Shown here in pieces: positions 25,447 through 37,811 of a DNA stretch of 64,000 nt. A program made the position numbers and the translations under genes. The notes beneath the pieces are model-generated. The model did not search any database. It worked only from the letters and a program-made list of their open reading frames with translations, and had not been told where the DNA came from. This stretch comes from Dermatemys mawii. Taxonomy: Eukaryota > Chordata > Testudines > Dermatemydidae. Position 1 is the first letter of the stretch; every line of letters begins with the position of its first letter. The DNA lies in contig ML677385.1 of assembly GCA_007922305.1 (NCBI GenBank), forward strand, positions 8,148,336 to 8,212,335, given 5' to 3'.

Positions 25447-25622
25447 GATACCATTGGCATTGAAATTCCCATCACTAATCCTACACATGAAACTCTACAG
25501 TTAGATGTAGTGTTAATGGGTGCTGCACTTAGTGGAGAAACAATTTTTGTTCTTCAGCCAAAAGAAACTCTTTCCTATGAAGTAAAGTATTCTCCAGCTT
25601 GTATTGGCACTTCAGAAGGAAG
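25447..25622 (+). CDS. CFAP47: CFAP47-like exon 2 in window
   Basis: The 176-bp exon lies between TTCCTAG and GTAAGA. It enters in phase 0 and leaves in phase 2 (ends GAA GGA AG). It encodes 58 residues: DTIGIEIPITNPTHETLQLD, then VVLMGAALSGETIFVLQP and KETLSYEVKYSPACIGTSEG. The IPITNP and YEVKYSP pieces are typical of an ASH/Hydin-type beta sandwich, where strands carry I-x-NP and a conserved Y-x-P near the end. No stop or frameshift is present, so it looks functional. Confidence 0.75.
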
Positions 25623-27844
25623 GTAAGATGCAGAGTGTTAACAGGTATTTGTGCTTTATAATATTTAGTAAAATATTGTCACTACACTCTACAATAACTT
25701 CTTGACCCTAGACTGTTACTTAGAAATATTTTGTGTTCTCTGTATTACCTTTTTAATATTAGATATGTTCTATCTAACCTGCCACTTTCTTTGAATACAT
25801 CTGATGGCTGATAAACACATGACAATTCTTTGATGGATATTGCTTAAGTTATGTGTACATTTTCTTATGATATTACTTTAATATCAGAAAATCTGTCTCA
25901 AAATATGGACTTGAAATGAATTGTTAATTTTGTCACTTGCCAAAAAGGGAGTGACCTGGAGCCATCTGTGTGCAGAAAGGGAATTAAACTAAAATGACTT
26001 CACTAAAAACAGGTGAAGAACCCTTTGTCAGTCTTCATGAAAACCTATTTAACTTGAGAATTCTCCATTTATTAGAAATGATCTTCTTAATGAATATGGA
26101 TAAGATTTAAATTAAAGATGTTCCACCACATTGGAAACTCGGGAGAGTCTGTACAGTATAATTACCCAGTGATAAGACTGATGACCTTTTGGTCTTGGTG
26201 TCAGAGTTGCTGCCACTGATCATAGTTCTCAGTTGAACTAGTAAAGGCAGGCTGCTGAATGCTGCAGAATTGTAATAAGAGTTTTTCTCAGGGCATTGTT
26301 AATTAAGCATTAGTTGGCTGAAGTTCACCAAAATAAGCAGTCCCAAAAGCAATTGTTCAAATTGTTCTTATTGATTTTCCCAAGAACAGAATACTGCCAA
26401 GTATTATTTCACTACAGCTTTCAGAGGCTATAGTTTTATAGAAATGACCATTGTTAACATTCTAGTAAAATTTTCAGAGACAAGATACAGAATCGATCAT
26501 TTCTGAAAGCTGAAAATGAAAATATACTTTATTTTGCTGGGTTAGAGTATTCTTGGGGAGTATTTTTTCAAGTTCATAATTTTCAGCTAACAAGATAAGA
26601 TGTGCTTTTAGCTTGACAGATCTAGGGAAAGTTCTTCATTTCAGCTGATCTGCAGCATGCAGGCCAAAAGGGCATGTGCAAAGGTGATATAACTTTTGCA
26701 CTGCCCCAATCCTGTTATAGCTCTGTGCAAAGGTGGTCTCCCTGTGTCATGCTAGAGCAACCTCAGGCCTTCTCTAAATTAAATCACTGACAAACAGCTC
26801 TGAGGGTCTGAAAATGCAGTCAGGAACTGGCAAGGCAAATGCAGCTGGGCTACTATCTTTTTACTGTGTTTATGCCAGCAACTGTGAGGAAGAGTGTTGA
26901 GAAATCCCTTATGGTGGCTCTGCTATCATCTTTACACTTGGATGATCTTCCCCAGCCAGTTAATGCTGACTTCAAAGCCGGTTTATGCTAGGAGTGCAGT
27001 GTAAACCGGCCACAGTGAACAGTTTGCCTCATAGTTCCTATAAAGGCATAAATCAGAACTCATGTCTCTTTGTTTAAAACAGGCGACGATCCTTCATGCA
27101 GCTCAGGTTTGCACATTGTATTTTTAGCTATTTTGGATTGGTTTAATGTGTTTACTGTAATTTTATTTAATTTATTTTTGTGATTCTCCTGGCCACAAAA
27201 TGAGAAATAGAAAAACAAATCTGTAACAAGAAATGAATGTGTTAAAATGCCTGCCGCAAAAATACACTACTCTAAGTATCTCACATAGCAACAAATAACT
27301 TTCAGTGCTACAAGATTTGGTTGTTCAATAATGAATACAGCATTGAAACATATCCATTTCTCATGTTCTTGAATATACTTCAGTTTTGACCTCTTAGTTT
27401 TCAAAAGTATTTTCCTTCTAAAATGGACTAATGGTGTCTCCCTATTATTTTATTTTTAGATAATGTAGCAGGTCTCAGAACATCTAGTAGCAAACTGCTG
27501 TTACACTTGAATTAAATTAAAATTTTCTCCTATAAGTTAAAGTTGGAGATGTATTCTAGTGTTTTTCTGCTTTTAATATAAAAGCTGTCATTTTTCAACT
27601 GAAAAGTTAAAAAAGATGAATCCTGTTGATTGCCCATGGATCTCCATAAAGATCACTGTTCATTTGTGATGGATGTATCCAAATGCTACCATATCTGTGG
27701 AGCTGTATAGGACTCTTAGTGGAAAATTCTGCTAGCTAACAAAGAGGTCGCTATGTTGAACTCATTATTTTTTCTCAAATTCTAATTTGAGTTTTTTATC
27801 AATCTGGACATCTCAGATAGACTTGTTTATATCTTTGTCTTCAG
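25623..27844. other. Intron between exons 2 and 3
   Basis: 2.2 kb, AT-rich, with no recognised mobile element. This is the shortest intron of the set and the one with least transposon load. Confidence 0.5.
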
Positions 27845-27952
27845 TGTCATATTCCTGTCGGAGATGATTGGGGAGTTTTGGTATGCACTGAAGCTGACTT
27901 CAGAGAAACTATTGCCAGCTACATTACCTGAAATACAATGTGAGCTTGGAAA
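27845..27952 (+). CDS. CFAP47: CFAP47-like exon 3 in window
   Basis: The 108-bp exon is bordered by TCTTCAG and GTAAGT. Its first base finishes the serine codon begun by exon 2; it then encodes VIFLSEMIGEFWYALKLTSE and KLLPATLPEIQCELG, and leaves in phase 2. The FLSEMIGEFWYxLKL stretch closes an ASH-type domain (E-FWY-L) and PEIQCELGKW leads into the next. Codon completion on both sides agrees with neighbouring exons. Confidence 0.75.
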
Positions 27953-28079
27953 GTAAGTACAGCATCATACTTTAATTTAATTTGTTCATTGATATCAATA
28001 TCTAACATAAAACAAACAAGTATGCATTTTGGAACTATAGCAGATTACATCTAGATCTACTTATACAGATGTACATGTA

Positions 28080-28175
28080 TCGTATTGTTATTATTTGTGT
28101 TATCACAGCTCCTAGCTGCCCTGGTAATAAGGGTCAAACTTGTACAGTCAGGATCTTGACAGATTGTATCTTTCA
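28080..28175. repeat. Old repeat fragment (CTAG...GTACA tail type)
   Basis: TTATTATTTGTGTTATCACA followed by GCTCCTAGCTGCCC and CTTGTACAGTC resembles a widespread reptile repeat whose consensus has a TAGxxxCCCAGT core and GCTGTACAAAC tail. Similar scraps occur near 37450-37510 and 49135-49180. Confidence 0.35.
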
Positions 28176-28359
28176 TATATTATGATATGTATTGAATTCT
28201 GCTTGTAGAAGGGTAATTTAATTGGAATTAAACTAATTAGCGGCCTCTCTATATAAATTTCTCTTAAACAGCTGCAGAATTTAGTAGCAAGTTATCCATA
28301 TGGTAGCCTTTTTCTTACTTAAATTGAATTTAGTAATTCTGAATTAAACTACCTTGTGT

Positions 28360-29230
28360 TCAGCTCCTGTTGCTACAGTTTCAAGTTCAAAAGAGTGAAC
28401 ATCACCTGTGGTGCTTTTCTCAATTTTGCAGACTCCAGGAACACACAAAGACCAAGGATAGTGACCACAAGCACAAAGTCTTATCTGAACAAGTTTTATT
28501 GAAGCAACAAGTAAAGTTAAAATTACCCATGCATATATAAAGCCTACAAAAACCCATGCAATGCCTAAAACTAGTCATACTCACATCCTCAAAGATATTC
28601 TAGGGTCAGATGGATATCTCAGCAGATGATCATCGATAGAAGGGTTCCTGCTTGGATTTCCCTTGGGGTCTTCCAACTTTTGCCCAATCATGGTACTTCT
28701 TTTACATTGTTATTCTGACCGTACCGCACACCTAATGCAGATGCATGAGTGTTTCAACTCTCTTTTCCATATGTGTACTTCCATATCCCATAAATATTGC
28801 CCCATTTTTCATAGCTTGTTTCTTAGTTCCCTTTATCCACATTTGCATTTACTCACAACATGCATCCATGGTAACCTGCAGTCCAAAAAGGACATTCCAT
28901 GATACAGTTAGGTGATCTTGCATATTACTTTATGGTATGCTGCAGTCTTTTTTTTCCATAACATCACCCATAACATCATCTTTTACAGTAATCTTGCAAC
29001 CTTACTGTCATAGGGTTATTACTAGGTCAGCCTCTCATGTCCAGCGTTCTTAAGCTACAGCCTAGTATGGTTAAGTTAAAATCTTTGAGGCCTCAGCCTG
29101 TAGGCCTTGCATTCCAGCCATGCTTTACTTATATACCTAATACACACGTTACTCCTAAACACAATTATATTAATATATACATATTATATATGACATAGCA
29201 TATGAGTTGACCATAACACTGAATAACACA
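28360..29230 (-). repeat. LTR-like repeat, minus orientation
   Basis: The block has GAACAAGTTTTATTGAAGCA at 28487-28506, whose reverse complement holds an AATAAA signal, and ATATATAAAG near 28544. Its make-up is like two other blocks at 46880-47480 and 54780-55681, which also carry a TTTTATT signal downstream of a short conserved-looking tract. I infer minus-strand LTRs or related retroelement ends. Borders and target duplication were not found. Confidence 0.35.
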
Positions 29231-29439
29231 ATGATAAATGGATAATAAAATGAGCTAATCAGCTACAATACTATAGAAGTCTGCACGTTGTCTTAAACGC
29301 TTTATGAAGAGGCATCATTCTTTATTAAGTTGTGTAGTACTTTCCTTTCCTAATCATGGACCTTCCCCAGTGGCCCACTGTGAACACCACTTACCTTCTT
29401 CTCACCTCCAGACATGTGGAATACTGAAGCTTCTTTCCT

Positions 29440-30180
29440 GTAGACTTTATAGGTGAGCATGAACTCTGCTACTGTGCAGGAGGTGCATCTCCGGAGGCTC
29501 TATGTAGTAGTGATGCAGGAGGTGCATCTCCGGAGGCTGTATGTAGTCACTTTTTACAGTGGAGGTGCTGAAAGCCAGTGTTCACCAATTACCTCGCCCC
29601 CCACCACCCTGTCTGTGGCTCCCAAAGCTGGGGGCAGGAGGGAGCACAGGCAGGAGTAAGGGGGTTCTGTCTTAGACCATAGCTGGGGATGGGAGTAGAG
29701 GGGAGTAGGACCCTGCATGCGGGGAGGGGAGCAGAGCCCTGGGCATGGGGCCGGCTGCAGCTGGGACCCTAGGTGCTAGGGCCAGGAGCGGAGCACCAGG
29801 AGCGGAGCACCAGGGGCGGGGACACTGGCAGCTGTGACCCCGGACATGGGGCTAGGATTGGAGCCCCAGGAGCGGGTCGTGCAGCCAATACTCAGTGATA
29901 GGGCCAGAGCCCCTGGACTGGCAGCCAGAGCTAGTAGCCAGGCTGGGGCCAGGAGCGAAGCTGGATAGCGCTCCCTGCCTACCCCCCGGGGGCTGATCTG
30001 AGCCTCAGTTGCACCCCCTAAAACATTCCTTGGTAATCCCTGGGGGCGGGGCATGCTGCACAGATTGGGGACCTCTGCTGTAAAGCATGTATATGCTTCT
30101 GGAAGCACCAGCACTGGCCAGCTTCTCACAGTGAAACCTGTGGGTGTTGCAGCAGCACCCCCGCACCATTAGTTCCCAGG
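29440..30180. repeat. GC-rich transposon-like block with 39-bp tandem duplication
   Basis: Two near-identical units with period 39 start at 29476 and 29515, each with GCAGGAGGTGCATCTCCGG. The block continues with TACAGTGGAGGTGCTGAAAG at 29556-29575 and ends near 30135-30177 with GTGGGTGTTGCAGCAGCACC. These two parts correspond to the left and right halves of the compact MITE at 37692-37811. Between them lies about 550 bp of GC-rich sequence. I read it as a longer member of that family with a GC-rich core. The 117-codon minus frame at 29776-30129 is a by-product of composition. Confidence 0.5.
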
Positions 30181-31886
30181 TCTGTGTATATGATTAGTGA
30201 TGTGTGTGTTGAAAGACTTGATAATAATTTAAGGGTCTAAGGTTTATAGTAATAAGTTAATGGGTAAAGTGACATTTTGTCTGTCTAAATTATTGGTAAA
30301 TGGATAGATTAACTGAAAGGAAATACATGTGCACAATATATATGTGCTCCTTTCCATATCTTTTAATACATATATGTTTTTAATGTTTTTGCATAATGTT
30401 TATGCAAAACACTAGCTTTAAAAACTTTTAGTTAACAAACTGTGTCTGAGTTGCAACAGGTGGGATTAATATGACTGAGAATAGCCATTGCAGTTATGCT
30501 TTGATAGGATAAAATTGCAGAGTCTATGCATCCTCAGGTTTCAGATCTAAAGCTTACCACCAGTTGTGATCCAATATAAATCTTCTCTCTTGGTTTTAGA
30601 CTTGCACGATTAGGTATACGATAAGGAGTTTATGCTCTTTCACATGAAGCATCTGGCATTGACAACTGTTTCACACAAGCTTGCATGGACAATCAGTCTG
30701 CTCTACAATGTCAGTTCTTACTTTAGTATGATAAAGAAAGTATGCATTGGAGAGAATTAGAATTGTTAAATACAACACTTGCCTGTCAGAAATATTATTT
30801 GAAATTCACTGACTTTCAAGATTCTACTTTCAAATGAAATTTTGTGTTTCACATACATTTACTTGTAAAGTTTCTATTCCCTTCACACTGACAGATGAAC
30901 ACACCTGCATAGGATACCTGTGCATCATAGAAGAAAATCATTAGACGGATGGTGAAGGAGCTGATTTTTTTAAATAAAGTCAAAGCAAACAAATAAACAG
31001 TAGTAGACATTATATGTGATATAAACTCTAACAAAATGGATTAAAATAGCTTGCAGTATGCTTCTCAACCCTTTTTCCGGGCTTTAACCTTTTTCTCTTT
31101 TTCATGCTGCCCCCTACTTTCTGTCCAGCAAAGACCATCCTCAGTTCTCTCCTCAAATTTACTTCTTCCAGAAATCCTGTCCTGTCTTCTCTTCATGAAT
31201 AATCTGTCCATACGCTCCACTTCCTGACCTGTATCCCATGTTTTGTCCTGTATCCTGCAAAGCCATATTCATGGGAATAAACACTTTAAACGTAATAGAA
31301 TTCCTTATATTGGTAAGGAGTTAGGTGAGTAGCTTAAATGCTTAGCTGAATCAAGGCCTTTAAATTAGACAGCATGTCAGTTTGTAAAGTTCCATATACA
31401 TTTAATAATATTAGAACTTACTTAGGTTTTATGGATCTGCATAGGATAAGTGATCTTTAACAACAGTAATTAAATTTAATTAACAGTAATTAATTTTTTA
31501 AAAAATTGTTTAAAATTATTTGTCATTGACACTTTTTGGAGAAAGTGTTAGATCACATCCTCACAGTTTGGGTGACATTTTGTACAACCTTCTATTAATC
31601 TTTGAGGTAATTTAAGGCCTTACCTACAAAGTGCACAACTTGAACATGATTTACACATGCAGTTAATGCAATTTAATATGCCTTACATTCCTTTTTAGCG
31701 AATATTAGTGATTTAACTTGTTTTAATATGATATTCTTAAAAGTAGGAAAAACTCCGACAGCTTTGACAGAGGAGCAGAACATGGAGATGCTTTAAAAGG
31801 AAATACTTAAATGAAGAAGGACATTCAAATAAACTCATTTCTAACTATTACTGAGAGATGTATTAACTACAGTTCACAAATGGTAC
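30181..31886. other. Intron sequence without recognised repeats
   Basis: AT-rich intron. No coding exon or named repeat is seen. Confidence 0.4.
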
Positions 31887-31894
31887 ATTAAAAT

Positions 31895-33016
31895 TAGGGC
31901 TGTCAATTGAAGTTAACTCAAGCAATTAATGCAAAGCAAATTAATTAGATTTAAAAGTGATGAATTGCAGATTACACACTGTTAAACAGTAAAAGAATAC
32001 CAATTTAAATTTCTTATAAATATTTTGGGATGTTTTTCTACATTTTCAAATATATTGATTTTCAGTTACATCACAGAATACAAAGTGTACAGTGCCCACT
32101 TTATATTATTTTTTATTACAAATATCTGCACTGTAGAAAAGATAAAAGAAATAGTATTCTTCTGTTTATCTCATACAAGTATTGTAGTGCAGCGGTTCTC
32201 ATTTTAATGAGGTCGCCAAGACTGTCATTAGACTTGCTGAGGCACAGGGTCCAAGCCCAAGCCCACTGCATGAGGTAGAAGGGCTCAGGCTTCGGCTTCA
32301 TCCCTGGGCAGCGGGACTCAGGTTCATCCCTGGGCAATGGGATTCAGCTTACACACCCCCTAACTGGGGCTGAACCCTTGGCCTTTGCCCCTACTGGGGT
32401 CATGTGGTAATTTTTATTGTCAGAAGGGGATCGCTGTGCAATGAAGTTTGAGAACCTTTGCTGTGGTGCAATCTCTTTAAAGAAAGAACAACTTAGAAAT
32501 GTGGAATTTTTTAACTCAGATCTGCACTCAAAAAAAAATCACTGTAAAATTTTAGAATCCACACGTCCATACAGTCCTAGTTCTTGTTCAGTCAATTGCT
32601 AAGAGAAACAAGTTTGTTTACATTAACAGGAGATAATGCTGCCTACTTCTTGTTTACAATGTTACCTAAAAGTGAGAACAAGCATTTGCATAGCACTGCT
32701 GTAGGTATTTACGTGCTAGATATGCTAAGCATTTGTATGCCCCTTCATGCTTTAACTTGAAGATTTTTATCTTTTTTACAGTGCAAATATTTGTAGTAAA
32801 AATAATAATATAAAGTGAGCACTGTGCACTTTGTATACTGTGCTATAATTGAAATCCCGCTATTTGAAAGTGTAGAAAGACAAAATATTTATAATAAATT
32901 TAAAATGGTATTCTATTATTATTCAATAGTGTGAATAAAATGGCGATTAATCACAACTATATATTTAAGTCCCCCGATTAATTGTGATTACTTTTTTTAA
33001 TCATTTGACAGCCCTA
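31895..33016. mobile_element. hAT-type MITE with exact 8-bp duplication
   Basis: Ends TAGGGCTGTCAAT and ATTTGACAGCCCTA are inverted copies. The element is flanked by ATTAAAAT at 31887-31894 and 33017-33024. Length is 1122 bp including a second element inside (32190-32463). Without it the element would be about 850 bp, AT-rich, with long inner inverted similarity (TTAATTAGATTT-type words near each end). It has no transposase. Confidence 0.85.
32190..32463. mobile_element. hAT-like MITE nested in a larger MITE
   Basis: The left end CAGCGGTTCTCA and right end TTTGAGAACCTTTGCTG are inverted relatives of the common CAGxGGTTCTCA terminus. The interior is GC-richer than its host element. The flanks are only loosely similar (TTGTAGTG and TGTGGTGC depending on alignment), so the target duplication has decayed or is misplaced by a base or two. 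Confidence 0.6.
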
Positions 33017-33583
33017 ATTAAAATGCATAATTTTTCTCATTGATCTGCTAGGAAGAAATTCTTTTTAGGCAGGAAAAAAAGATAGTATAATAATATTTTA
33101 AAAGCTCCAGGATGCATAATAAATATTTTATAATGGCTATAGAGAAAAATGAGATAAATTTAAAATAATTTTGGTCATTAAAAATAGATCAAAAGCTAAA
33201 GCAATTAACTGTTGTTAAAATTTAATTATATCCATTAGTTAAATGGACATGATAATTTTTTATTTTAAATAGCAATTATACAATGCCTTTTTACATTGAA
33301 CCCCTTTGCAAGAACTTACACACACATCCTGAAGCTGTTTATAAAACTGTCAGAGCACCTGTGCAAGTTTCAGCCATTAAGGCAAAACAATATTCCAGAC
33401 ACTCTTAATTCAATGAACTATTGTGTTTATTGTTTAAATGTAAATGAAAATCATGCATATTTTGTGTGTTGCCACTGAAATTTGAAGTAGTTTTATTTAT
33501 AAAATAAAATACATTCTAATAAATTTTATTGAAATATTTCAAATATCAGTTGTCCTTATATTTTAAACTACACACGATGAAGT

Positions 33584-35032
33584 TAGGAACACAAGAATGG
33601 CCATATTGGGTCAGACCAAAGGTCCATCCAGCCTAGTATCCTGTCTACCAACAGTGGCCAGTGCCAGATGCCCCAGAGGGAGTGAACCTAAGAGGCAATG
33701 ATCAAGTGATCTCTCTTCTGCCATCTCTCTCCACCCTCTGACAAACAGAGGCTACGGACACCATTCCTTGCCCATCCTGGCTAATAGCCATTAATGGACT
33801 TAACCTCCACTAATTTATCCAGTTCCCTTTTAAACCCTGTTATAGTTTTGGCCTTCACAACCTCCTCAGGCAAGAAGTTCCACAGGTTGACTGTGTACTG
33901 TGTGAAAAAGAGCTTCCTTTTATTTGTTTTAAACCTACTGTCCATTAATTTCATTTGGTGGCCCCTAGTTCTTATGTTATGGGAACAAGTAAATAACTTT
34001 TCCTTATTCATTTTCTCCACACCACTCATGATTTTATATACCTCTATCATATACCTCCTTAGTCTCCTCTTTTCCAAGCTGAAAAGTCCTAGCCTCTTCA
34101 ATTTCTCATCATATGGGACCCGTTCCAAACCCCTAATCATTTTAGTTGCCCTTCTTTGAATCTTTTCTAATGTCAGTATATCTTTTTTTAAGATGAGAAG
34201 ACCACTTCTATATGCAGTATTCAAGATGTGGGTATAACTTTGATTTATTTAAGGGCAATAAGATATTCTCCGTCTTATTCTCTGTCCCTTTTTTTAATTA
34301 TTCCTAACATCCTGTTTGCTTTTTTGACTGCTGCTGTACACTGCATGAACGTCTTCAGAGAACCATACACAATGACTCCAAGATCTTTTTCCTGATTAGT
34401 TGTACCTAAATTAGCCCCCATCATATTGTATGTGTAGTTGGGGTTATTTTTTCCAGTGTGCATTAGTCTACATTTATCCACATTAAATTTCATTTGCCAT
34501 GTTGTTGCCCAGTCACTTGTGAGATCTTTTTGAAGTTCTCCACCGTCTGCTTTGGTCTTAACTATCTTGAGCAGTTAGTATTATTTGCAAACTTTTCCAT
34601 CTCACTGTTTACCCCTTTCTCCAGATCATTTATGAATAGGATTCGTCCTATGACTGACCCTTGAGGAACACCACTATTTACCCCTCTCCATTCAAAAAAT
34701 TTACTGTTTATTTCTACACTTTGTTCCCTGTCTTTTAAGCAGTTCTCAGTCCATGAAAGGATCTTTCCTCTTATCCCACAACAACTTAATTTATACAAGA
34801 GCCTTTGGTGAGGGACCTTGTCACAGACTTTCTGGAAATCTAAGTACACTATGTCCACTGGATCCCCCTTGTCCACATGTTTGTTGACCACTTCAAAGAA
34901 CTTCAATAGATTAGTAAGACATGATTTCTCTTTACAGAATCCATGTTGACTTTTGCTCAGCAATTTGTCTTCTAGTACAGTTCTTCTAGTAGAGTTGTAA
35001 ATGAAACTGATTATTATGAATTGATGTACCAT
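33584..35032 (-). mobile_element. CR1 LINE, 1.45-kb 5'-truncated copy
   Basis: Three minus-strand frames cover the end of CR1 ORF2. 34562-35032 holds RT motifs YLDFQKVCDKVPHQRL and GVPQGSVIG, and then FANNTN where CR1 normally has FADDTK, so the catalytic aspartates are lost. 34275-34493 continues (TYNMMGANLGTTNQEKDLGV). 33781-34224 gives the C-terminus (RRATKMIRGLERVPYDEKLK, then LWNFLPEEVVKAKTITGFKR). They are separated by frameshifts. The 3' UTR ends near 33584 with GGTCTGACCCAATATGGCC in minus orientation, the standard turtle CR1 tail. Inactive; one of the better preserved CR1 copies here. Confidence 0.92.
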
Positions 35033-35080
35033 GCTATTTTAAATATACACCTGCTTTGTAATATTTGCAAAGGCTATTCA

Positions 35081-35287
35081 GGGGAGGGATAGCTCAGTGG
35101 TTTGTACATTAGCCTGCTAAACCCAGCGTTGTGAGTTTGATCCTTGAAAGGGCCGTTTAGGGATCTGGGGGCAAAAAATCTGTCAAGGGACAGTACTTGG
35201 TACTGCTAGTGTAGGCAGGGGACTGCACTCAATGACCTTTCAAGGTCTTTCCAGTTCTATGAGATATGTATATCTCCATATATTATT
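35081..35287 (+). mobile_element. Turtle tRNA-derived SINE (Cry type)
   Basis: The head GGGGAGGGATAGCTCAGTGG carries a pol III A box, and GTTGTGAGTTTGATCCTTG a B box. This is followed by the family's GGGCCGTTTAGGGATCTGGG segment and the tail CTATGAGATATGTATATCTC. This is the tortoise pol III SINE family of cryptodiran turtles and the strongest taxonomic marker in the window. It is a full-length-looking copy with scattered changes and is not a functional tRNA gene. Confidence 0.92.
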
Positions 35288-37199
35288 TATATTCTGGTAC
35301 ACTGTACTGTTTAACAGGAGTACGCCCTTTGTCTGTCACCCAAACAGTTCCTTTGTTACAAAAAGCAAAAAGTAGAGATCAGTGTTGCATCCTTTTTGAA
35401 ATTGTGTGGATAGTTTGGAAAAGAACACTTTTTCTTTCATAAAACTGTTGTTTTTTTAAAAAAGATGTGGCTTCTTTGGAATGTTTTTGGTTGTCTCTCA
35501 TAAAATTTTGTTCCCTACATCTGTCTGTTCCTGATCAATGTAATTAAATGATCTGATATATACATCCATTTTCATTTTGACAAAATCAAAGAGTTTGGGT
35601 CTTCTGTCTCATGGTAACATTAGTTTATTGAAAAGCAGTAGTCTGGGAGACTACTGAGAGTGAGACTGAGAAATCCTCTAGCAGAGTTCTTGATAAGTGT
35701 TAGGCACAAGAGAACTGCTTCTCAACTGTTCGGGGTTTAGGCCTTAACAGTGTAACCTGCTGTACCCAGGTGGAGTGCTAAACCTCTGTGGAGCCCCACT
35801 GAAATCAAAATATTTTTCACATACATGGGGAAGGGGGTGGAGGTAGGGGTATCTACAGCACTAAGGAAGTTGCAAGATTGGGATTTCGCATCACAGTCAT
35901 AAAATTTGATTGAAATGCCTTTCCTTTTATGGGCTATTGCTTTTTACAAAAAAAAAAAAATTGTAGTTTGGATGTGATTAACTTGCTCTACCAAGGGAAA
36001 TATATATGGCACAATCAGGCAGTTGACCTGTCATAGCATTGGATAGATGGGTATGTCTGTATTGGAGGTACCTGAATGACTGCTAAACCAAAGTGTGTAT
36101 CACATTTTCAAACTTTTCCTTAATTACCATTTCCACTGGTCCCCCTTGAATCTATTTTATATGTCCCTTGTCATTCTAACCAGCATGTGATTTATGGTCA
36201 ACATCCCCAGAAATGGGGATTAAATTATTTTATAGTAATATGGTTAGAATAATAGGAATCTCGGAATAACTATTGATCCCTTCCTTTGAAAATAACATAT
36301 CCTACAGAACGCATCCTGTCTCCATGTATTTCCTTGTAAGAGGATAATAAAAAAATGCAGATTGCAAGATATAGTGCTAGCTGATTTAAAGCATGCCACT
36401 CCCACAACCTCTGTAATGCAAGTTTTGCTCTATGACTGTCACTGTACTCATTAGAATCCATGCTCTCTACATTTTAAATGTAATGATTAGTCATTATATT
36501 GTAATGAGCAGTGTCACTATTGTGTAAAGTGAAATTGTCTTTCAGTTTGTGTGGGAGCAGTGAAGAGAGTGAATAGAAGGGAATTGGAGAACCTGCTTTT
36601 AAATGAGTGGGCATAGTATGGGAGCCTTGTTTGAATGTTCAAGGTTACAAGATGATCAAGAAGAACTATTGGAGATATCGTTTAATTACTAGCTTCTTTT
36701 GACCATTACTAGAGGAGAAGGAAATGCAGATATCATTATTTATCATCTCATTATCATTCATTTCTATGCTGTTATTTTCTCCGAGGGCTGACATTTTAGT
36801 CTATCTATGGACTATAAATGTGTGGTAAGGTATAAATGTAATCATTTTACTTTCTGCTGTCAAATCTTTCTGGTGGCTTTGAAAGTTTTGAAATAGCCAC
36901 ATGGCTAAAATTAGTCCTAGTCCTAGAGAGTGAGTTCATAAATCAAAGAGAATAGACTGCAGAAGTAAAACTGAAGTGGTGGTCACTTAGTGTAATCAGA
37001 AGCAGGTATTGCAGGGCCTAAAGTTAATATATTTTCTCACTATTCTTAATACTATTAAGTACTTGTTACTACTATTACACACTGAAATGTAATTCTTGTT
37101 TTTCAAATCAAGCAAAAGCCATAAAAGTTGAACATTAGGCAATAATGGAACAAGCTTAGAAATTTATAATAGCTTACTCAGATTTTATTTTTCTTTAAG
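35288..37199. other. Intron sequence before exon 4
   Basis: AT-rich intron. No coding exon or clear repeat is recognised, apart from a pure A run near 35949-35961. Confidence 0.4.
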
Positions 37200-37311
37200 A
37201 TGGATCCGTATGTATATCCCTCTACTGAATCCTACATATGAAACCCTAGAACTGGAAATTGTCAACAGCAATCCTGGAAATTTCTCAATAGAGACTGACC
37301 CAAGGAAACCT
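37200..37311 (+). CDS. CFAP47: CFAP47-like exon 4 in window
   Basis: The 112-bp exon lies between TTCTTTAAG and GTAAGT. One base finishes the lysine codon from exon 3; 37 codons follow (WIRMYIPLLNPTYETLELEI, then VNSNPGNFSIETDPRKP), ending in phase 0. The IPLLNPTYETLELE stretch parallels IPITNPTHETLQLD of exon 2, showing that exons 2 and 4 begin successive copies of the same beta-sandwich domain. Confidence 0.78.
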
Positions 37312-37691
37312 GTAAGTACTTAAAAAAACACCTGAAAAGATCCTTTTGCCTTCATGCAATAGGGACATAGTAGAGCTGTCCCTTCAAATTTATTTGATGA
37401 AACAAGTTGTTAATTATGTAGTGCATAATTACACTACATAATATACAGCATTGTACAAAGGGCTAAATATGCCATATAAATACGTGCATCTGTGCTAGAG
37501 AGGTTTACAGCCTAAAGGCAAGAGGAGATGTAAAACAATGCAATATGATCAGAAAATGAGCACAGTGTGGACATTTCTGGAGCACTTTGTGGAGTAGTTT
37601 TGTGATGGAGCAGAGAGAGCATGCTTGGCAAACACTGATTTGGGAAGGCATGAAGTCAGGTGGTTCTGGAGGCAAATGGAACAATCAATAA

Positions 37692-37811
37692 GTGGTGCTG
37701 GAACAATTTGTATAGTGGGGGTGCTGAGAGCCATTGAACCAAACTAAACCCTGTATATGACGGAAACCACTTCAAGTCAGGGGATGCTGCCACACCTCTA
37801 GCACCTGCACC
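37692..37811. mobile_element. Compact palindromic MITE
   Basis: GGTGCTGGAACAATTTGTA at the left pairs with CTAGCACCTGCACC at the right, and GGGGGTGCTGAGAGCC with GGGGATGCTGCCACACC inside. The same ends frame the longer GC-rich block at 29440-30180. It has no coding content. Confidence 0.65.

Noticed and set aside
29776..30129. 117-codon minus frame
   Set aside because: It is a by-product of the GC-rich transposon-like block at 29440-30180.
33794..34159. 121-codon + frame
   Set aside because: It is the antisense of the CR1 ORF2 C-terminus on the minus strand.
35081..35160. tRNA gene
   Set aside because: A and B boxes are present but the sequence continues as the Cry SINE and lacks a proper acceptor stem.
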